Source: Variovorax sp. E3 (GTDB lineage: Bacteria > Pseudomonadota > Gammaproteobacteria > Burkholderiales > Burkholderiaceae_C). Taken from it: 55,228 nucleotides of DNA. The position numbers were made by a program, and so were the translations under genes. The notes under the pieces were generated by a model, which saw nothing but the letters and a program-made list of their open reading frames with translations, searched no databases and had not been told where the DNA came from. Shown here in pieces: positions 18,177 through 26,790 of this stretch (its first letter is position 1; each line of letters opens with the position of its first letter). The stretch spans positions 1 through 55,228 of the forward strand of contig NZ_MOWM01000034.1 of NCBI RefSeq assembly GCF_016082275.1, given 5' to 3'.

Positions 18177-19144
18177 ATGAAAGCAGCTGTCTACTACGCC
18201 AACGGCGGTCCCGAAGTGTTTCGCTACGAGGACATCGCCGACCCCGCATGCGGCGCGGGCGAGGTCCTGATCGGCATCGAGGCGATCTCCATCGAAGGCG
18301 GCGACCTCGTGAACCGCGAGATCCGCCCGCTCGCGCGCGTTCCCCACATCGTCGGCTACCAGTGCGCGGGAACGGTCGTCGGCGTCGGCCCCGGCGTGCA
18401 CGAGCGCAGGTCGGGGACCGCGTGGTCGCCGTGCTCGACTGGGGCTCGCATGCGCAGTTGGCAACGGCCCCCGTGGCCGACACCTGGGCGATCCCCGAGG
18501 GCATGGACTTCGACACCGCCGCGGCCGTGCCCGTGGCATGGGGCACGGCGCACGAATGCCTGTTCACCGCCGGCCGGCTCGAGGCAGGGCACAGCGTGCT
18601 GGTGCACGCCGGCGCGGGCGCGCTGGGCCTGGCCGCCATCCAGCTCGCGAAGCAAGCGGGCGCGCGGGTCTTCGCCACGGCGTCCAGCGCCGGGCGGCTG
18701 GCGCAACTGAAGCCCTTCGGCCTCGACGTGGGCATCAACTACCGGGACGACGACTTCGTCGCGCAGGTCATGGCCCACACGGACGGCCGCGGCGTCGACG
18801 TGGTGCTGGACAGCATCGCCGGCAAGAACCTCACGCGCAGCATCCAGTCGCTGGCCTACGGCGGGCGGGCGATCACCGTCGGCGTCTCGGGGCGCGATGC
18901 GGAAAAGCTCGACCCGGTGACGCTCTGGCGTGGCAACACCAGCCTGCACGGCGTGTACTTTCCGAGCGCGCTCGACCGCGAGCACGAGCGGGTGCATGCG
19001 CAGGTGCAGCGCATTCTGGAGCGCGTGTCGCGCGGCGAACTCCGTGTCGTGATCGACCGGGTGTTTCCGCTGGCGCAAGCCGCCGAAGCGCACAGCCACG
19101 TGCTGGGCCGGCACGCGTTCGGCCGCGTGCTGCTGCGCCCTTGA
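18177..19144 (+). CDS. Zinc-independent quinone oxidoreductase (MDR family), frameshifted
   Basis: The N-terminal half starts MKAAVYYANGGPEVFRYEDI and runs to GTVVGVGPGVHE. Near 18404 the frame breaks and resumes as AQVGDRVVAVLDWGSHAQLA. The Rossmann part is clear: HAGAGALGLAAIQLAKQAGA (the NADPH-binding AxxGxxGxxA type), then GRGVDVVLDSIAGKNLTRSI. Adding one base (GAGCG to GAGGCG) restores 322 residues, the usual length for NADPH:quinone oxidoreductases. These reduce quinones, enones or similar electrophiles in the cytoplasm. It lies downstream of the two SnoaL-like genes and 13 bases before the lactonase gene, so they are likely co-transcribed. Confidence 0.85.
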
Positions 19145-19157
19145 GGAGACACGCACC

Positions 19158-20062
19158 ATGCGCATACAACAGATGATCTTCGCGCTGCTTGCGTTCGCGC
19201 TGCAGGCAACCGCGTCCGCCGAACCACCGCCGCAGGCCGAGATCGTCGCGACCGGCGTGCGCTTCGGCGAAGGCACCGTCTTCGTCGGCAGAAGCTGCAC
19301 TTCGTGGACTACGCGGCCTCGACCGTCTACCGGCTCGACGACACGGGGCCGACGCCCGTGCGGCACCTGGACGGCTGCGGCGCCAACGGGCTGCTGCCGT
19401 TCGAAGACGGCCTGCTGGTCGCGTGCTACGACAGCGGCACCGTGCAGCAGATCACGCTCGACGGCAAGCTGCGCCGCACGATCGCGCGCGACGACAAGGG
19501 CGCGGCTTTCGACCGGCCCAACGACCTGGCGCGCGCCCCTGGCGACGGGGTCTACTTCACGGCCTCGGGCGGCGACGGCGGCACGCCGGGCAAGGTCTTC
19601 CACATGACCGCCGGCGACACGCCGCCACACGAAGTCGCCAGCGCCATCCAGAACGCGAACGGCGTGGCGGTGTCCCCGGACGGCAAGCGGCTCTACGTCG
19701 GCGAAAGCAGCACCGACAAGATCCTGCTGTTCGACATTGCCGGCGACGGATCGCTCGCGAACCGACGCGACTTCCTCGCGCTCGACGTCGTGCTGACAAG
19801 CACACCGGGCCGCCACACGCCCGACGGCATCCGCACCGACAAGCAAGGCCGCCTGTTCGTGAGCCTCTACAACGGCGGCGGGTTCGCGGTGTTCGACGCG
19901 GCCGGCCACGTGCTCACCAACGTAGCGATTCCCGGCCAGCACCATGCCAACCTGGCCTTGTCGCCCGACGAGCGCCACGTGTACGGCACCATCGCGCAGG
20001 ACGACGCCGCGCCGGGGCCTCCAGGCGCCCTGTACCGCGTCGCGAACCCAATGGCGAAATAG
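19158..20062 (+). CDS. SMP-30/gluconolactonase-like protein, exported, frameshifted
   Basis: ATG 19158 opens a signal peptide (MRIQQMIFALLAFALQATAS). The frame breaks near 19290 after GEGTVFVG and resumes as KLHFVDYAASTVYRLDD. One added base restores 301 residues. The six-bladed beta-propeller signatures are visible: GANGLLPFEDGLLVACYDSG, FDRPNDLARAPGDGVYFT, NANGVAVSPDGKRLYVGE and TPDGIRTDKQGRLFVSLYN, with the Asn/Asp metal ligands of the family. Members hydrolyse sugar or other lactones. The signal peptide suggests periplasmic action. It ends the probable quinone oxidoreductase transcript. Confidence 0.83.
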
Positions 20063-20090
20063 CCCGCGCACGCCGCGCGCCGTTGCTGGT

Positions 20091-20129
20091 GGATCAGGCA
20101 AGAAATCCGCACGAAGCAGCGACCGGCTG
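20091..20129 (+). repeat. Imperfect 39-bp direct repeat, copy A
   Basis: It begins GGATCAGGCAAGAA. It matches copy B (20223-20261) at about 28 of 39 positions, including the first 11 without mismatch. It lies in the 292-base gap between the lactonase and SDR genes. Confidence 0.55.
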
Positions 20130-20222
20130 TCACGCGGCTTTCTCGAAAATGGTGCACGTCGCCCTAGCGCGAAAGCATTCAGCGGCAGTGCCCCAGCAAT
20201 GCGCCCCGCCACACCTTTTGCA

Positions 20223-20261
20223 GGATCAGGCAAAAACCCCGTTCGATCCGGATACCGCCTG
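20223..20261 (+). repeat. Imperfect 39-bp direct repeat, copy B
   Basis: It begins GGATCAGGCAAAAA and is spaced 132 bp start-to-start from copy A. It ends 94 bases before the SDR start. Direct repeats of this size are typical of AraC-type half-site pairs; that assignment is inference. Confidence 0.55.
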
Positions 20262-20354
20262 AAGCCCCCTGCAAGCGAAACTTCTTTCCATGCCCGGCGT
20301 GCCCTCTTCCTGAGTACGCGCCCCACGGCGATCGACCAGCACAAGGAGTTCAGC

Positions 20355-21113
20355 ATGACCGCAATCCAGGAAAAAGTCGTCCTCATCACCGGCGCGAGCG
20401 GCGGTATCGGCGAAGCGACCGCGCGGCTGCTTGCGCGGCGCGGCGCCAAGGTGGTGCTCGGCGCGCGCCGCACCGACCGGCTCTCGGCCCTGGTGGCCGA
20501 GATCGAAGCCACCGGCGGCACCGCGAGCTTCCAGCGGCTCGACGTGACGCATCGCCCCGACATGGAGGCCTTTGCAGAGTTCGCGCTCGAGCAGCACGAG
20601 CACATCGACGTGCTCGTCAACGCGGCGGGCGTGATGCCGATGTCGCCGCTGTGGAACCGCAAGATCGAAGAGTGGGAACTCATGATCGACGTGAACCTGC
20701 GCGGCGTGCTGCTCGGCATCGCGGCGGTGCTGCCGACGATGCAGGAGCAGGGCTGGGGCCACATCGTGAACGTGGCGCCGGTGGCGATGCATGGCGTGTC
20801 GCCCAGCTCCGCCGTGTACCACGGCACGCAGTACGCGGTGAACGCGATTTCCGAGGGGCTTCGCCAGGAGCACGCGGGCCGCCTGCACGTCACGGTGGTG
20901 AGCCCCGACGTGCACGGCCCCAGCGACCCGCTGGCCGAACGCATCGCGGCCAGCTACGCCCGCGAACGCATGCGCACCAACCGGCGCATCGCGGTGCCCG
21001 TGGACGCGGTGGCCCGCTCGATTGCCGGCGCCATCGAGGGCTACGGCATCACGGCGGGCCCGACGCACCCGGCGGCGCGGCAACGGCCGCGTCCCGCCGA
21101 GTACGCTCAGTAG
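20355..21113 (+). CDS. SDR-family oxidoreductase with altered catalytic site
   Basis: 252 residues; ATG 20355 with AAGGAG about 9 bases upstream. The cofactor motif [20 protein letters not shown] is intact, as is [10 protein letters not shown]. The usual catalytic Ser region (consensus ISSxAG) reads NVAPVAMHG, and the YxxxK motif reads YHGTQ, so both the Ser and the Lys appear replaced while Tyr remains. The C-terminal part ([20 protein letters not shown]) is otherwise typical of classical SDRs near serine-3-dehydrogenase/YdfG. The stop overlaps that of the convergent cyanase by seven bases. It may be non-catalytic or have changed chemistry. It probably has its own control region, given the repeats upstream. 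Confidence 0.9.
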   Translation: MTAIQEKVVLITGASGGIGEATARLLARRGAKVVLGARRTDRLSALVAEIEATGGTASFQRLDVTHRPDMEAFAEFALEQHEHIDVLVNAAGVMPMSPLWNRKIEEWELMIDVNLRGVLLGIAAVLPTMQEQGWGHIVNVAPVAMHGVSPSSAVYHGTQYAVNAISEGLRQEHAGRLHVTVVSPDVHGPSDPLAERIAASYARERMRTNRRIAVPVDAVARSIAGAIEGYGITAGPTHPAARQRPRPAEYAQ

Positions 21114-21549
21114 GACTTGTAGGGCAGGAACTTGCCCGACAACACCACGTTGACGCGGTCGCCCTTCGGGTCGGCCTCGCGACGGATGTCCATGCTGAAG
21201 TCGATGGCGCTCATGATGCCGTCGCCGAACTCTTCATGGATCAATTCCTTGATGGTGGTGCCGTACACGCTCACCACCTCGTACCAGCGGTAGATGAGCG
21301 GGTCGGTCGGCACGGGCGTGGGCAGCGAGCCCTTGTAGGGCACGACCCGCAGCCACTTCTGCTCTTCGGCGCTCAAGCGAAGATCTCGCCGACGATGGCG
21401 GCCTGCTTCTCGTCGAGCGTCATCTGGCCGAGGCAGGCGGCGGTGGTCCACTCTTTCGACAGGCCCACTTGCTGGGCCACGTCGGCCCACTGGATGCCCT
21501 TGCTCACCTTGGCGGTGATGATCTTCTCGGTCACGTCGTTGCGGTTCAT
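21107..21549 (-). CDS. cynS: Cyanate hydratase (cyanase), frameshifted
   Basis: Cyanase converts cyanate and bicarbonate to ammonia and CO2 in the cytoplasm. The N-terminal helical domain starts at ATG 21549 ([20 protein letters not shown]) and reads to [12 protein letters not shown]. Near 21376 the frame breaks and resumes as [19 protein letters not shown]. The C-terminal domain carries the family active-site region: [18 protein letters not shown] holds the Arg and Glu, and [11 protein letters not shown] holds the Ser. One added base restores 147 residues, the expected length. The gene follows the DUF1348 gene in the same orientation, and both lie divergent from tetR. No carbonic anhydrase or cyanate transporter is adjacent. 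Confidence 0.92.
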
Positions 21550-21597
21550 GCGGTCTCCTGTTGAACGCCGTCGAGCAAGCAACAGCCGTGCCGGGGA

Positions 21598-22011
21598 TCA
21601 GCGCAACTTGCGGTCCTCCTCCTTGATCGGCTGGTCGTTGATGCTCGCGAAGCGCCTTTGCATCAGGCCGTTCTCCGCGAACTCCCAGTTCTCGTTGCCG
21701 TGGCTGCGATACCACTGGCCCGCGTCGTCATGCCATTCGTATTCGAAGCGCACCGCGATGCGGTTGTCCATGAAGGCCCACAGCTCCTTCTTGAGCCTGT
21801 AGTCGAGCTCGCGCACCCACTTGCGCGACAAGAACTCCACCACCTGCTCGCGGCCGTTGACGAACTCGGCGCGGTTGCGCCACTCGGTGTCGGGCGTGTA
21901 GGCCAGGCTCACGCGCACGGGGTCGCGCGAGTTCCAGGCGTCTTCGGCGGCCTGCACTTTCTTCAGCGCGGACTCGAGGGTGAAGGGCGGCAGCGGCGGG
22001 CGGGATTCCAT
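21598..22011 (-). CDS. DUF1348 (NTF2-like) family protein
   Basis: 137 residues, complete, with the conserved DUF1348 pattern: [59 protein letters not shown] and [16 protein letters not shown]. These are small soluble NTF2-like proteins of unknown function, often near oxidoreductase or stress genes. It is the first gene of a two-gene unit with cyanase (48-base gap) and starts 49 bases from the TetR operator palindrome. Confidence 0.9.
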   Translation of the reverse strand: MESRPPLPPFTLESALKKVQAAEDAWNSRDPVRVSLAYTPDTEWRNRAEFVNGREQVVEFLSRKWVRELDYRLKKELWAFMDNRIAVRFEYEWHDDAGQWYRSHGNENWEFAENGLMQRRFASINDQPIKEEDRKLR

Positions 22012-22059
22012 GAGGCTCTTTCAGTGAAGTGATGAAGGGGAACAGGCCGCAATGTGCCA

Positions 22060-22083
22060 CATGTAGACAGACCTGTCTACATG
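22060..22083. promoter_or_regulatory. TetR operator palindrome between DUF1348-cynS and tetR
   Basis: CATGTAGACAG-AC-CTGTCTACATG is a perfect 11+11-bp inverted repeat with a 2-base centre, containing the TAGACAG/CTGTCTA core common among TetR-family sites. It sits 15 bases before the tetR ATG and 49 before the DUF1348 start, so one dimer could control both directions. Confidence 0.85.
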
Positions 22084-22097
22084 ACTACAATCGCGCC

Positions 22098-22706
22098 ATG
22101 GACATCTCCACGCTCCCCGCGCGCGAGCGCATCCTGCTCACCGCGCACGATCTCTTCTATGCCGACGGCATCCGCGCCACCGGCATCGACCGCGTCATTG
22201 CAGCGTCGGGCGTCACCAAGGTCACGTTCTACCGGCACTTCCCTTCCAAGGACGACCTGGTGCGCGCCTTCCTCGACCACCGGCACGGCCTGTGGATGGC
22301 GTGGTTCGTCGACGCGCTGGGCCGGCGCGGCGCGCAGCAGCGCATCGCCGACGGGCAGGCGCTGACGGTGCTGGCCGACGTGGTGGCCGAGTGGTTCGCC
22401 GACCCGGTGTTTCGCGGCTGCGCGTTCATCAACTCGGTGGTGGAAGTGGGCGCGAGCGTGGCCGGCGCGACCGACATCGCGCGCGCGCACAAGCGCGAGA
22501 TGGTCGATGTCATCGCCGGCCTGCTGCCGGAATCGCTCGGGGGCCCGCAACGCATGGCCGTGGCGCAGGCGGCGGCGCTGGGCGTGGACGGCGCCATCGT
22601 CAAGGCGCAGATGGGCGACGCCGCACTGGCGCGCGAAGCGGTCGACGACCTGCGCCGGCTGCTTCAGGCGTTGACGGCCGCTACTACTTCACGACCATCA
22701 GCGTGA
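22098..22706 (+). CDS. TetR-family transcriptional regulator
   Basis: 202 residues from ATG 22098, directly after the operator. The helix-turn-helix is classical (RERILLTAHDLFYADGIRAT, then GVTKVTFYRHFPSKDDLVRA). The ligand domain includes DPVFRGCAFINSVVEVG, typical of the TetR group with a C-terminal TetR_C_Lfr/YxaF-like domain. Probably autoregulated and repressing the divergent DUF1348-cyanase pair. Its last 23 bases overlap the end of the convergent lactate permease gene. Confidence 0.93.
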   Translation: MDISTLPARERILLTAHDLFYADGIRATGIDRVIAASGVTKVTFYRHFPSKDDLVRAFLDHRHGLWMAWFVDALGRRGAQQRIADGQALTVLADVVAEWFADPVFRGCAFINSVVEVGASVAGATDIARAHKREMVDVIAGLLPESLGGPQRMAVAQAAALGVDGAIVKAQMGDAALAREAVDDLRRLLQALTAATTSRPSA

Positions 22707-24345
22707 ACGGCCACACATAGGCCTGCAAGGTCACGTAGAAGCCCACCAGGCAGGCCAGCGCGATGGAGTGGAAGAACACGTAGCGCAGGATCTCGCCCTC
22801 GTGGTTGAACCAGCGCGTGGCGGTGGAGGCCACCACGATCGACTGCGCGTCGATCATCTTGCCCATCACGCCGCCCGAGCTGTTGGCCGCGCCCATCAGG
22901 TTGGGGCTCAGGCCCAGCTGGTCGGCCGCCACTTTCTGCATGCCGCCGAAGAGCACGTTCGACGCCGTGTCCGACCCCGTGAGCGCCACGCCCAGCCAGC
23001 CCATCAGCGTGCCGAAGAACGGATAGAACATGCCGGTGTTGGCAAAGGCCAGCCCCAGCGTGGTGTCCAGCCCCGAGTAGCGCGTGAGCGTGCCGAGCGC
23101 GAGCATCAGCATGATGGTGAGCAGCGAGAACTTCACCAGCCACAGCGTGCGGCCGTAGGCGGCCACGAGCTGCACCGGGTTGTACTTCATGACCAGCCCG
23201 CCCACGATGGCCGACACCAGGATGCCGGTGCCCGTGGCCGAGAGCAGCAGCAGCTGGTACACCGCGCCCTCCTTCGTGGGCTTGGGCACCACGGGCGCCA
23301 CCTTCTCGATCATGTTGTGCAGCCCGTCGATCGGGAAGTTGGGCGCGAAGATGCCGTTGAGCCAGGTCTTGACCACGGGCAGGCCCCAGATGAACACGAA
23401 CACCGTGAGGATGAGCCACGGCGTCCAGGCACGGATCACCGCGGCACTCGAATGCTTCGCGGGCGCAGTGGCCGGGGCCGCCTCGCCGCCATCGGTTTCA
23501 TGGCCCTTGAGCGACACCGAGGTCCAGATCTTCTTCGGCCGCCACACGCGCAGGAACAGCACCAGGCACACCATCGACACGATGGCCGCGATGATGTCCA
23601 CCAGCTCCGGCCCGATGTAGTTGGACACCAGGAACTGCGGAATCGCGAACGACACGCCCGTCACCAGGATGGCGGGCCACACCTCCATCATTCCCTTGCG
23701 CCCCGCGAAGGCCCAGATGAGCCAGAACGGCACCAGCAGCGAGAAGAACGGCAACTGCCGCCCGATCATCGCGGTGACCGCCATCAGGTCGTAGCCGTGC
23801 ACCTTGGCCAGCGTGATGACCGGCGTGCCCAGCGCGCCGAACGCCACCGGCGCCGTGTTGGCGATGAGCGAGAGCCCCGAGGCCGCGAGCGGCGAGAACC
23901 CCAGCCCGATGAGGATGGCCGCCGTGACCGCCACCGGCGTGCCGAAACCCGCCGCGCCCTCGAAGAAGGCGCCGAAGGCAAAGGCGATGAGCAGCAGCTG
24001 CAGCCGCCGGTCTTCGGTGATGCCGGCGATGGAGTCCTGCAAGACCTGGAAGCTGCCGTTCTGCTGCGTCAGCTGCTGCAGGAAGATGATGTTCAGCACG
24101 ATCCAGCCGATGGGCAGCAGGCCGGTGATGCCGCCCAGGAAGGCGGCCTTGCCCGCCATGTCGGCCGGCATGCCGAACGCGAACACCGCGATGACCACGG
24201 CGCTCAGCAGGCCGAGCCCCGCCGCGTAGTGCGCCTTGACGTGAAGCAGTCCCAGACTCACCAGCATCACGACGACGGGTATCGCGGCCAGTGCCGTCGA
24301 TACGATCATGTTGCCGAACGGGTTGTAAACCTGTTGCCAGACCAT
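22684..24345 (-). CDS. lldP: L-lactate permease
   Basis: 553 residues from ATG 24345 with GGAGAC just upstream. The protein is highly hydrophobic with about 13-14 transmembrane segments and carries LctP-family blocks: MVWQQVYNPFGNMIVSTALA, FGAFFEGAAGFGTPVAVTAA, NTAPVAFGALGTPVITLAKV and GWLGVALTGSDTASNVLFGG. It imports L- or D-lactate (and glycolate in homologs) with protons across the inner membrane. It is divergent from a LysR gene, beyond which lies an L-lactate dehydrogenase-like gene, making a lactate-use locus. Confidence 0.95.
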   Translation of the reverse strand: MVWQQVYNPFGNMIVSTALAAIPVVVMLVSLGLLHVKAHYAAGLGLLSAVVIAVFAFGMPADMAGKAAFLGGITGLLPIGWIVLNIIFLQQLTQQNGSFQVLQDSIAGITEDRRLQLLLIAFAFGAFFEGAAGFGTPVAVTAAILIGLGFSPLAASGLSLIANTAPVAFGALGTPVITLAKVHGYDLMAVTAMIGRQLPFFSLLVPFWLIWAFAGRKGMMEVWPAILVTGVSFAIPQFLVSNYIGPELVDIIAAIVSMVCLVLFLRVWRPKKIWTSVSLKGHETDGGEAAPATAPAKHSSAAVIRAWTPWLILTVFVFIWGLPVVKTWLNGIFAPNFPIDGLHNMIEKVAPVVPKPTKEGAVYQLLLLSATGTGILVSAIVGGLVMKYNPVQLVAAYGRTLWLVKFSLLTIMLMLALGTLTRYSGLDTTLGLAFANTGMFYPFFGTLMGWLGVALTGSDTASNVLFGGMQKVAADQLGLSPNLMGAANSSGGVMGKMIDAQSIVVASTATRWFNHEGEILRYVFFHSIALACLVGFYVTLQAYVWPFTLMVVK

Positions 24346-24466
24346 GCGCTTGTCTCCTCGTTGTTGGAATCTTTGTGAGCCGGCAACGCGAGGCAATACG
24401 GATTCCGCCACGAGCGACCGAAAGCGTTTCGCTACCATCCTACCCCGCTCTTTCCGGCAGCAACAG

Positions 24467-25351
24467 ATGGTTTCACCGCGTCTCCCCTCGACCCAGGGCC
24501 TCCAGGCCTTCGAGGCCGTCGCGCGCCTGCGCAGCGTGAACCTGGCCGCCGAAGAGCTCAGCGTGACGCCCAGCGCCGTGAGCCACCGCATCCGCCAGCT
24601 CGAGCTGCTGCTGGGGCTGAAGTTCTTCACGGGCAGCGATTTCGGCCTGAGCACCGACGGCATGGCCTACCTCGTGCGCGTGCGCGAGGCCATTGCGGCG
24701 CTGCAGCAAGTGCCGGGCCGCGAGCCCGCGTCGCAGGTGCGGCGGCTGCGCGTGGCGGTCACGCCGACCTTCTCGCGCCAGATGCTGCTGCCCCGGCTCG
24801 CGCGCTTTCGCGACGCCTACCCGAACATCGAGCTGATGCTGCAGGTGACGGCGCCGGTGCGCAACACCACGGTGGAAGAGGCCGACATCGAGCTGCGCTT
24901 CGGCACCGGGCCGTTTCACGACCGCGAGTCTTTCCAGCTGCTGGCCGACGAGGTCTCGCCCGTGTGCAGCCCGGCCTACCTGAAGCGCCACGGGCCGTTC
25001 AACGGCTTCGCGACCGACGCCGAGGTGTCGCGCGCGCAGCTGCTGCGCACGCCGCTGGAGTCGTGGCGCACCTGGTTCAAGGCCTGCGGCGTGGGCCTGC
25101 CCGAGCCCGCCACGGGCCACCAGTTCAACGACCTGGGGCTGGCGCTCGACGCGGCGGCCGAAGACTTCGGCGTGGTGCTGATGCACCTGCGGCTGGGCAG
25201 CGCCTGGCTGGACAGCGGGCGACTGGTGCGGCTGTCGCAGCGCAGCGTGCCCTCGCCCAACGCCTACTTCCTGTGCTGGCGGCCGGGGGCGATGGAGCGC
25301 TGGGAATGCGCGACCTTCGTGGCGTGGCTGAGGGAAGCGCTGCGGGACTGA
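24467..25351 (+). CDS. LysR-family regulator (GcvA-like) of the lactate locus
   Basis: 294 residues from ATG 24467. The DNA-binding region reads STQGLQAFEAVARLRSVNLA, then LSVTPSAVSHRIRQLELLLG, of the GcvA/AmpR type. A substrate-binding domain follows (RRLRVAVTPTFSRQMLLPRL). Between it and lldP a small dyad CGAAA-GCG-TTTCG (24419-24431) could be a binding site. It lies between lldP (divergent) and lldD (same strand) and so is likely to control one or both. Most lactate loci use GntR-type LldR, so a LysR here is a point of interest. Confidence 0.9.
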   Translation: MVSPRLPSTQGLQAFEAVARLRSVNLAAEELSVTPSAVSHRIRQLELLLGLKFFTGSDFGLSTDGMAYLVRVREAIAALQQVPGREPASQVRRLRVAVTPTFSRQMLLPRLARFRDAYPNIELMLQVTAPVRNTTVEEADIELRFGTGPFHDRESFQLLADEVSPVCSPAYLKRHGPFNGFATDAEVSRAQLLRTPLESWRTWFKACGVGLPEPATGHQFNDLGLALDAAAEDFGVVLMHLRLGSAWLDSGRLVRLSQRSVPSPNAYFLCWRPGAMERWECATFVAWLREALRD

Positions 25352-25485
25352 AGGCGCGACCGGACAACCCGGCGGCTGAATTTTTTTCAGTTGCGGGGCC
25401 GGCTTTTTTCAGATGGGACGCTAAAGCGCCTGCCGATAATGTTTGGTTAGCCCCAATAAACAAATCAACCGCCAGGAGACCGCCC

Positions 25486-26643
25486 GTGTCCGACCTTTCC
25501 AAGATCACCAGCATCGAAGACCTGCGGGTGATCGCCAAGCGGCGCGTGCCGAAGATGTTCTACGACTACGCCGACTCCGGCGCGTGGACCGAGGGCACCT
25601 ACCGCGCCAACGAGAGCGACTTCCAGAAGATCAAGCTGCGCCAGCGCGTGGCCGTGAACATGGAAGGCCGGTCGCTGCGCACCACCATGGTCGGGCAGGA
25701 AACCGCCATGCCCGTGGCCATCGCGCCCACCGGCCTCACCGGCATGCAGCACGCCGACGGCGAAATCCTCGGGGCCCGCGCGGCCAAGGCCTTCGGCATT
25801 CCGTTCACGCTGTCGACCATGAGCATCTGCTCGCTCGAGGACATTGCCGAGCACACCGACCGCCACCCGTTCTGGTTCCAGCTCTACGTCATGAAGGACC
25901 GCGACTTCATCGAGCGCCTGATCGAGCGCGCCAAGGCCGCCAACGTGACCGCGCTGCAGCTCACGCTCGACCTGCAGATCCTGGGCCAGCGCCACAAGGA
26001 CATCAAGAACGGCCTGACCGCGCCGCCCAAGCCCACCATCCGCAACATGATCAACCTGGCGACCAAGCCGCACTGGTGCATGGGCATGCTGGGCACCAAG
26101 CGCCGCACCTTCGGCAACATCGCGGGCCATGCCAAGGGCGTGAAAGACCTGTCGTCGCTGTCGTCGTGGACCGCCGAGCAGTTCGACCCCGCGCTGAGCT
26201 GGGCCGACGTCGAGTGGATCAAGAAGCTCTGGGGCGGCAAGCTGATCCTCAAGGGCATCATGGACGTGGAAGACGCGCGCCTGGCCGCCAACAGCGGCGC
26301 CGATGCGCTCATCGTGTCCAACCACGGCGGGCGCCAGCTCGACGGCGCGCCCTCCTCCATCGCGGCGCTGCCGGCCATTGCCGAGGCCGTGGGCAGCGAG
26401 ATCGAGGTCTGGATGGACGGCGGCATCCGCAGCGGACAGGACGTGCTGAAGGCGCGTGCCCTGGGTGCGCGCGGCACCATGATCGGCCGCAGCTTCCTGT
26501 ACGGGCTGGGCGCCCACGGGCAGGCCGGCGTGACGCGCGCGCTGCAGATCATCCAGAAGGAGCTGGACATCACCATGGCCTTCTGCGGCCGCACGAACAT
26601 CGACGACGTCGATTCGAGCATCCTGCTTCCGGGCACGTTCTGA
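25486..26643 (+). CDS. lldD: FMN-dependent alpha-hydroxy-acid dehydrogenase (L-lactate dehydrogenase-like)
   Basis: 385 residues from a GTG at 25486 with AGGAGA at ideal spacing. A TIM-barrel FMN enzyme: the N-terminus ITSIEDLRVIAKRRVPKMFY, FMN site ALQLTLDLQILGQRHKD, catalytic His in SNHGGRQLDGAPSS, and the phosphate site VWMDGGIRSGQDVLKARALG. It oxidises L-lactate (or a related 2-hydroxy acid) to pyruvate, passing electrons to quinone or oxygen; membrane-associated in LldD. With lldP it forms a lactate uptake and oxidation pair. Another 2-hydroxy-acid substrate cannot be excluded. Upstream, T-rich TTTTTTCAG occurs twice, 22 bases apart. Confidence 0.93.
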   Translation: MSDLSKITSIEDLRVIAKRRVPKMFYDYADSGAWTEGTYRANESDFQKIKLRQRVAVNMEGRSLRTTMVGQETAMPVAIAPTGLTGMQHADGEILGARAAKAFGIPFTLSTMSICSLEDIAEHTDRHPFWFQLYVMKDRDFIERLIERAKAANVTALQLTLDLQILGQRHKDIKNGLTAPPKPTIRNMINLATKPHWCMGMLGTKRRTFGNIAGHAKGVKDLSSLSSWTAEQFDPALSWADVEWIKKLWGGKLILKGIMDVEDARLAANSGADALIVSNHGGRQLDGAPSSIAALPAIAEAVGSEIEVWMDGGIRSGQDVLKARALGARGTMIGRSFLYGLGAHGQAGVTRALQIIQKELDITMAFCGRTNIDDVDSSILLPGTF

Positions 26644-26657
26644 GAGCTTGAGCAAGG

Positions 26658-26669
26658 CCCCTTCGGGGG
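26658..26669 (+). terminator. UUCG-loop hairpin after lldD
   Basis: CCCC-TTCG-GGGG, a very stable cUUCGg tetraloop, 14 bases after the lldD stop. No T-tract follows, so it may stabilise the 3' end or terminate weakly. Confidence 0.4.
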
Positions 26670-26790
26670 TAGGCTGATGCGGCGCCGGCTGACACGCCGT
26701 GGCCCCATGCCGGCGCAGAATGTTTTGGCAACAACAACATCGCCGGCCTGCCCTGCCCTGCCCTGCTCGCATGGCGGCCGGGACAGCATC

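Noticed and set aside
25376..25390. CTGAA-TTTTT-TTCAG hairpin after the LysR gene as a terminator
   Set aside because: The stem is only five AT-rich pairs and the T-run forms the loop; more likely part of a curved T-tract region before lldD.
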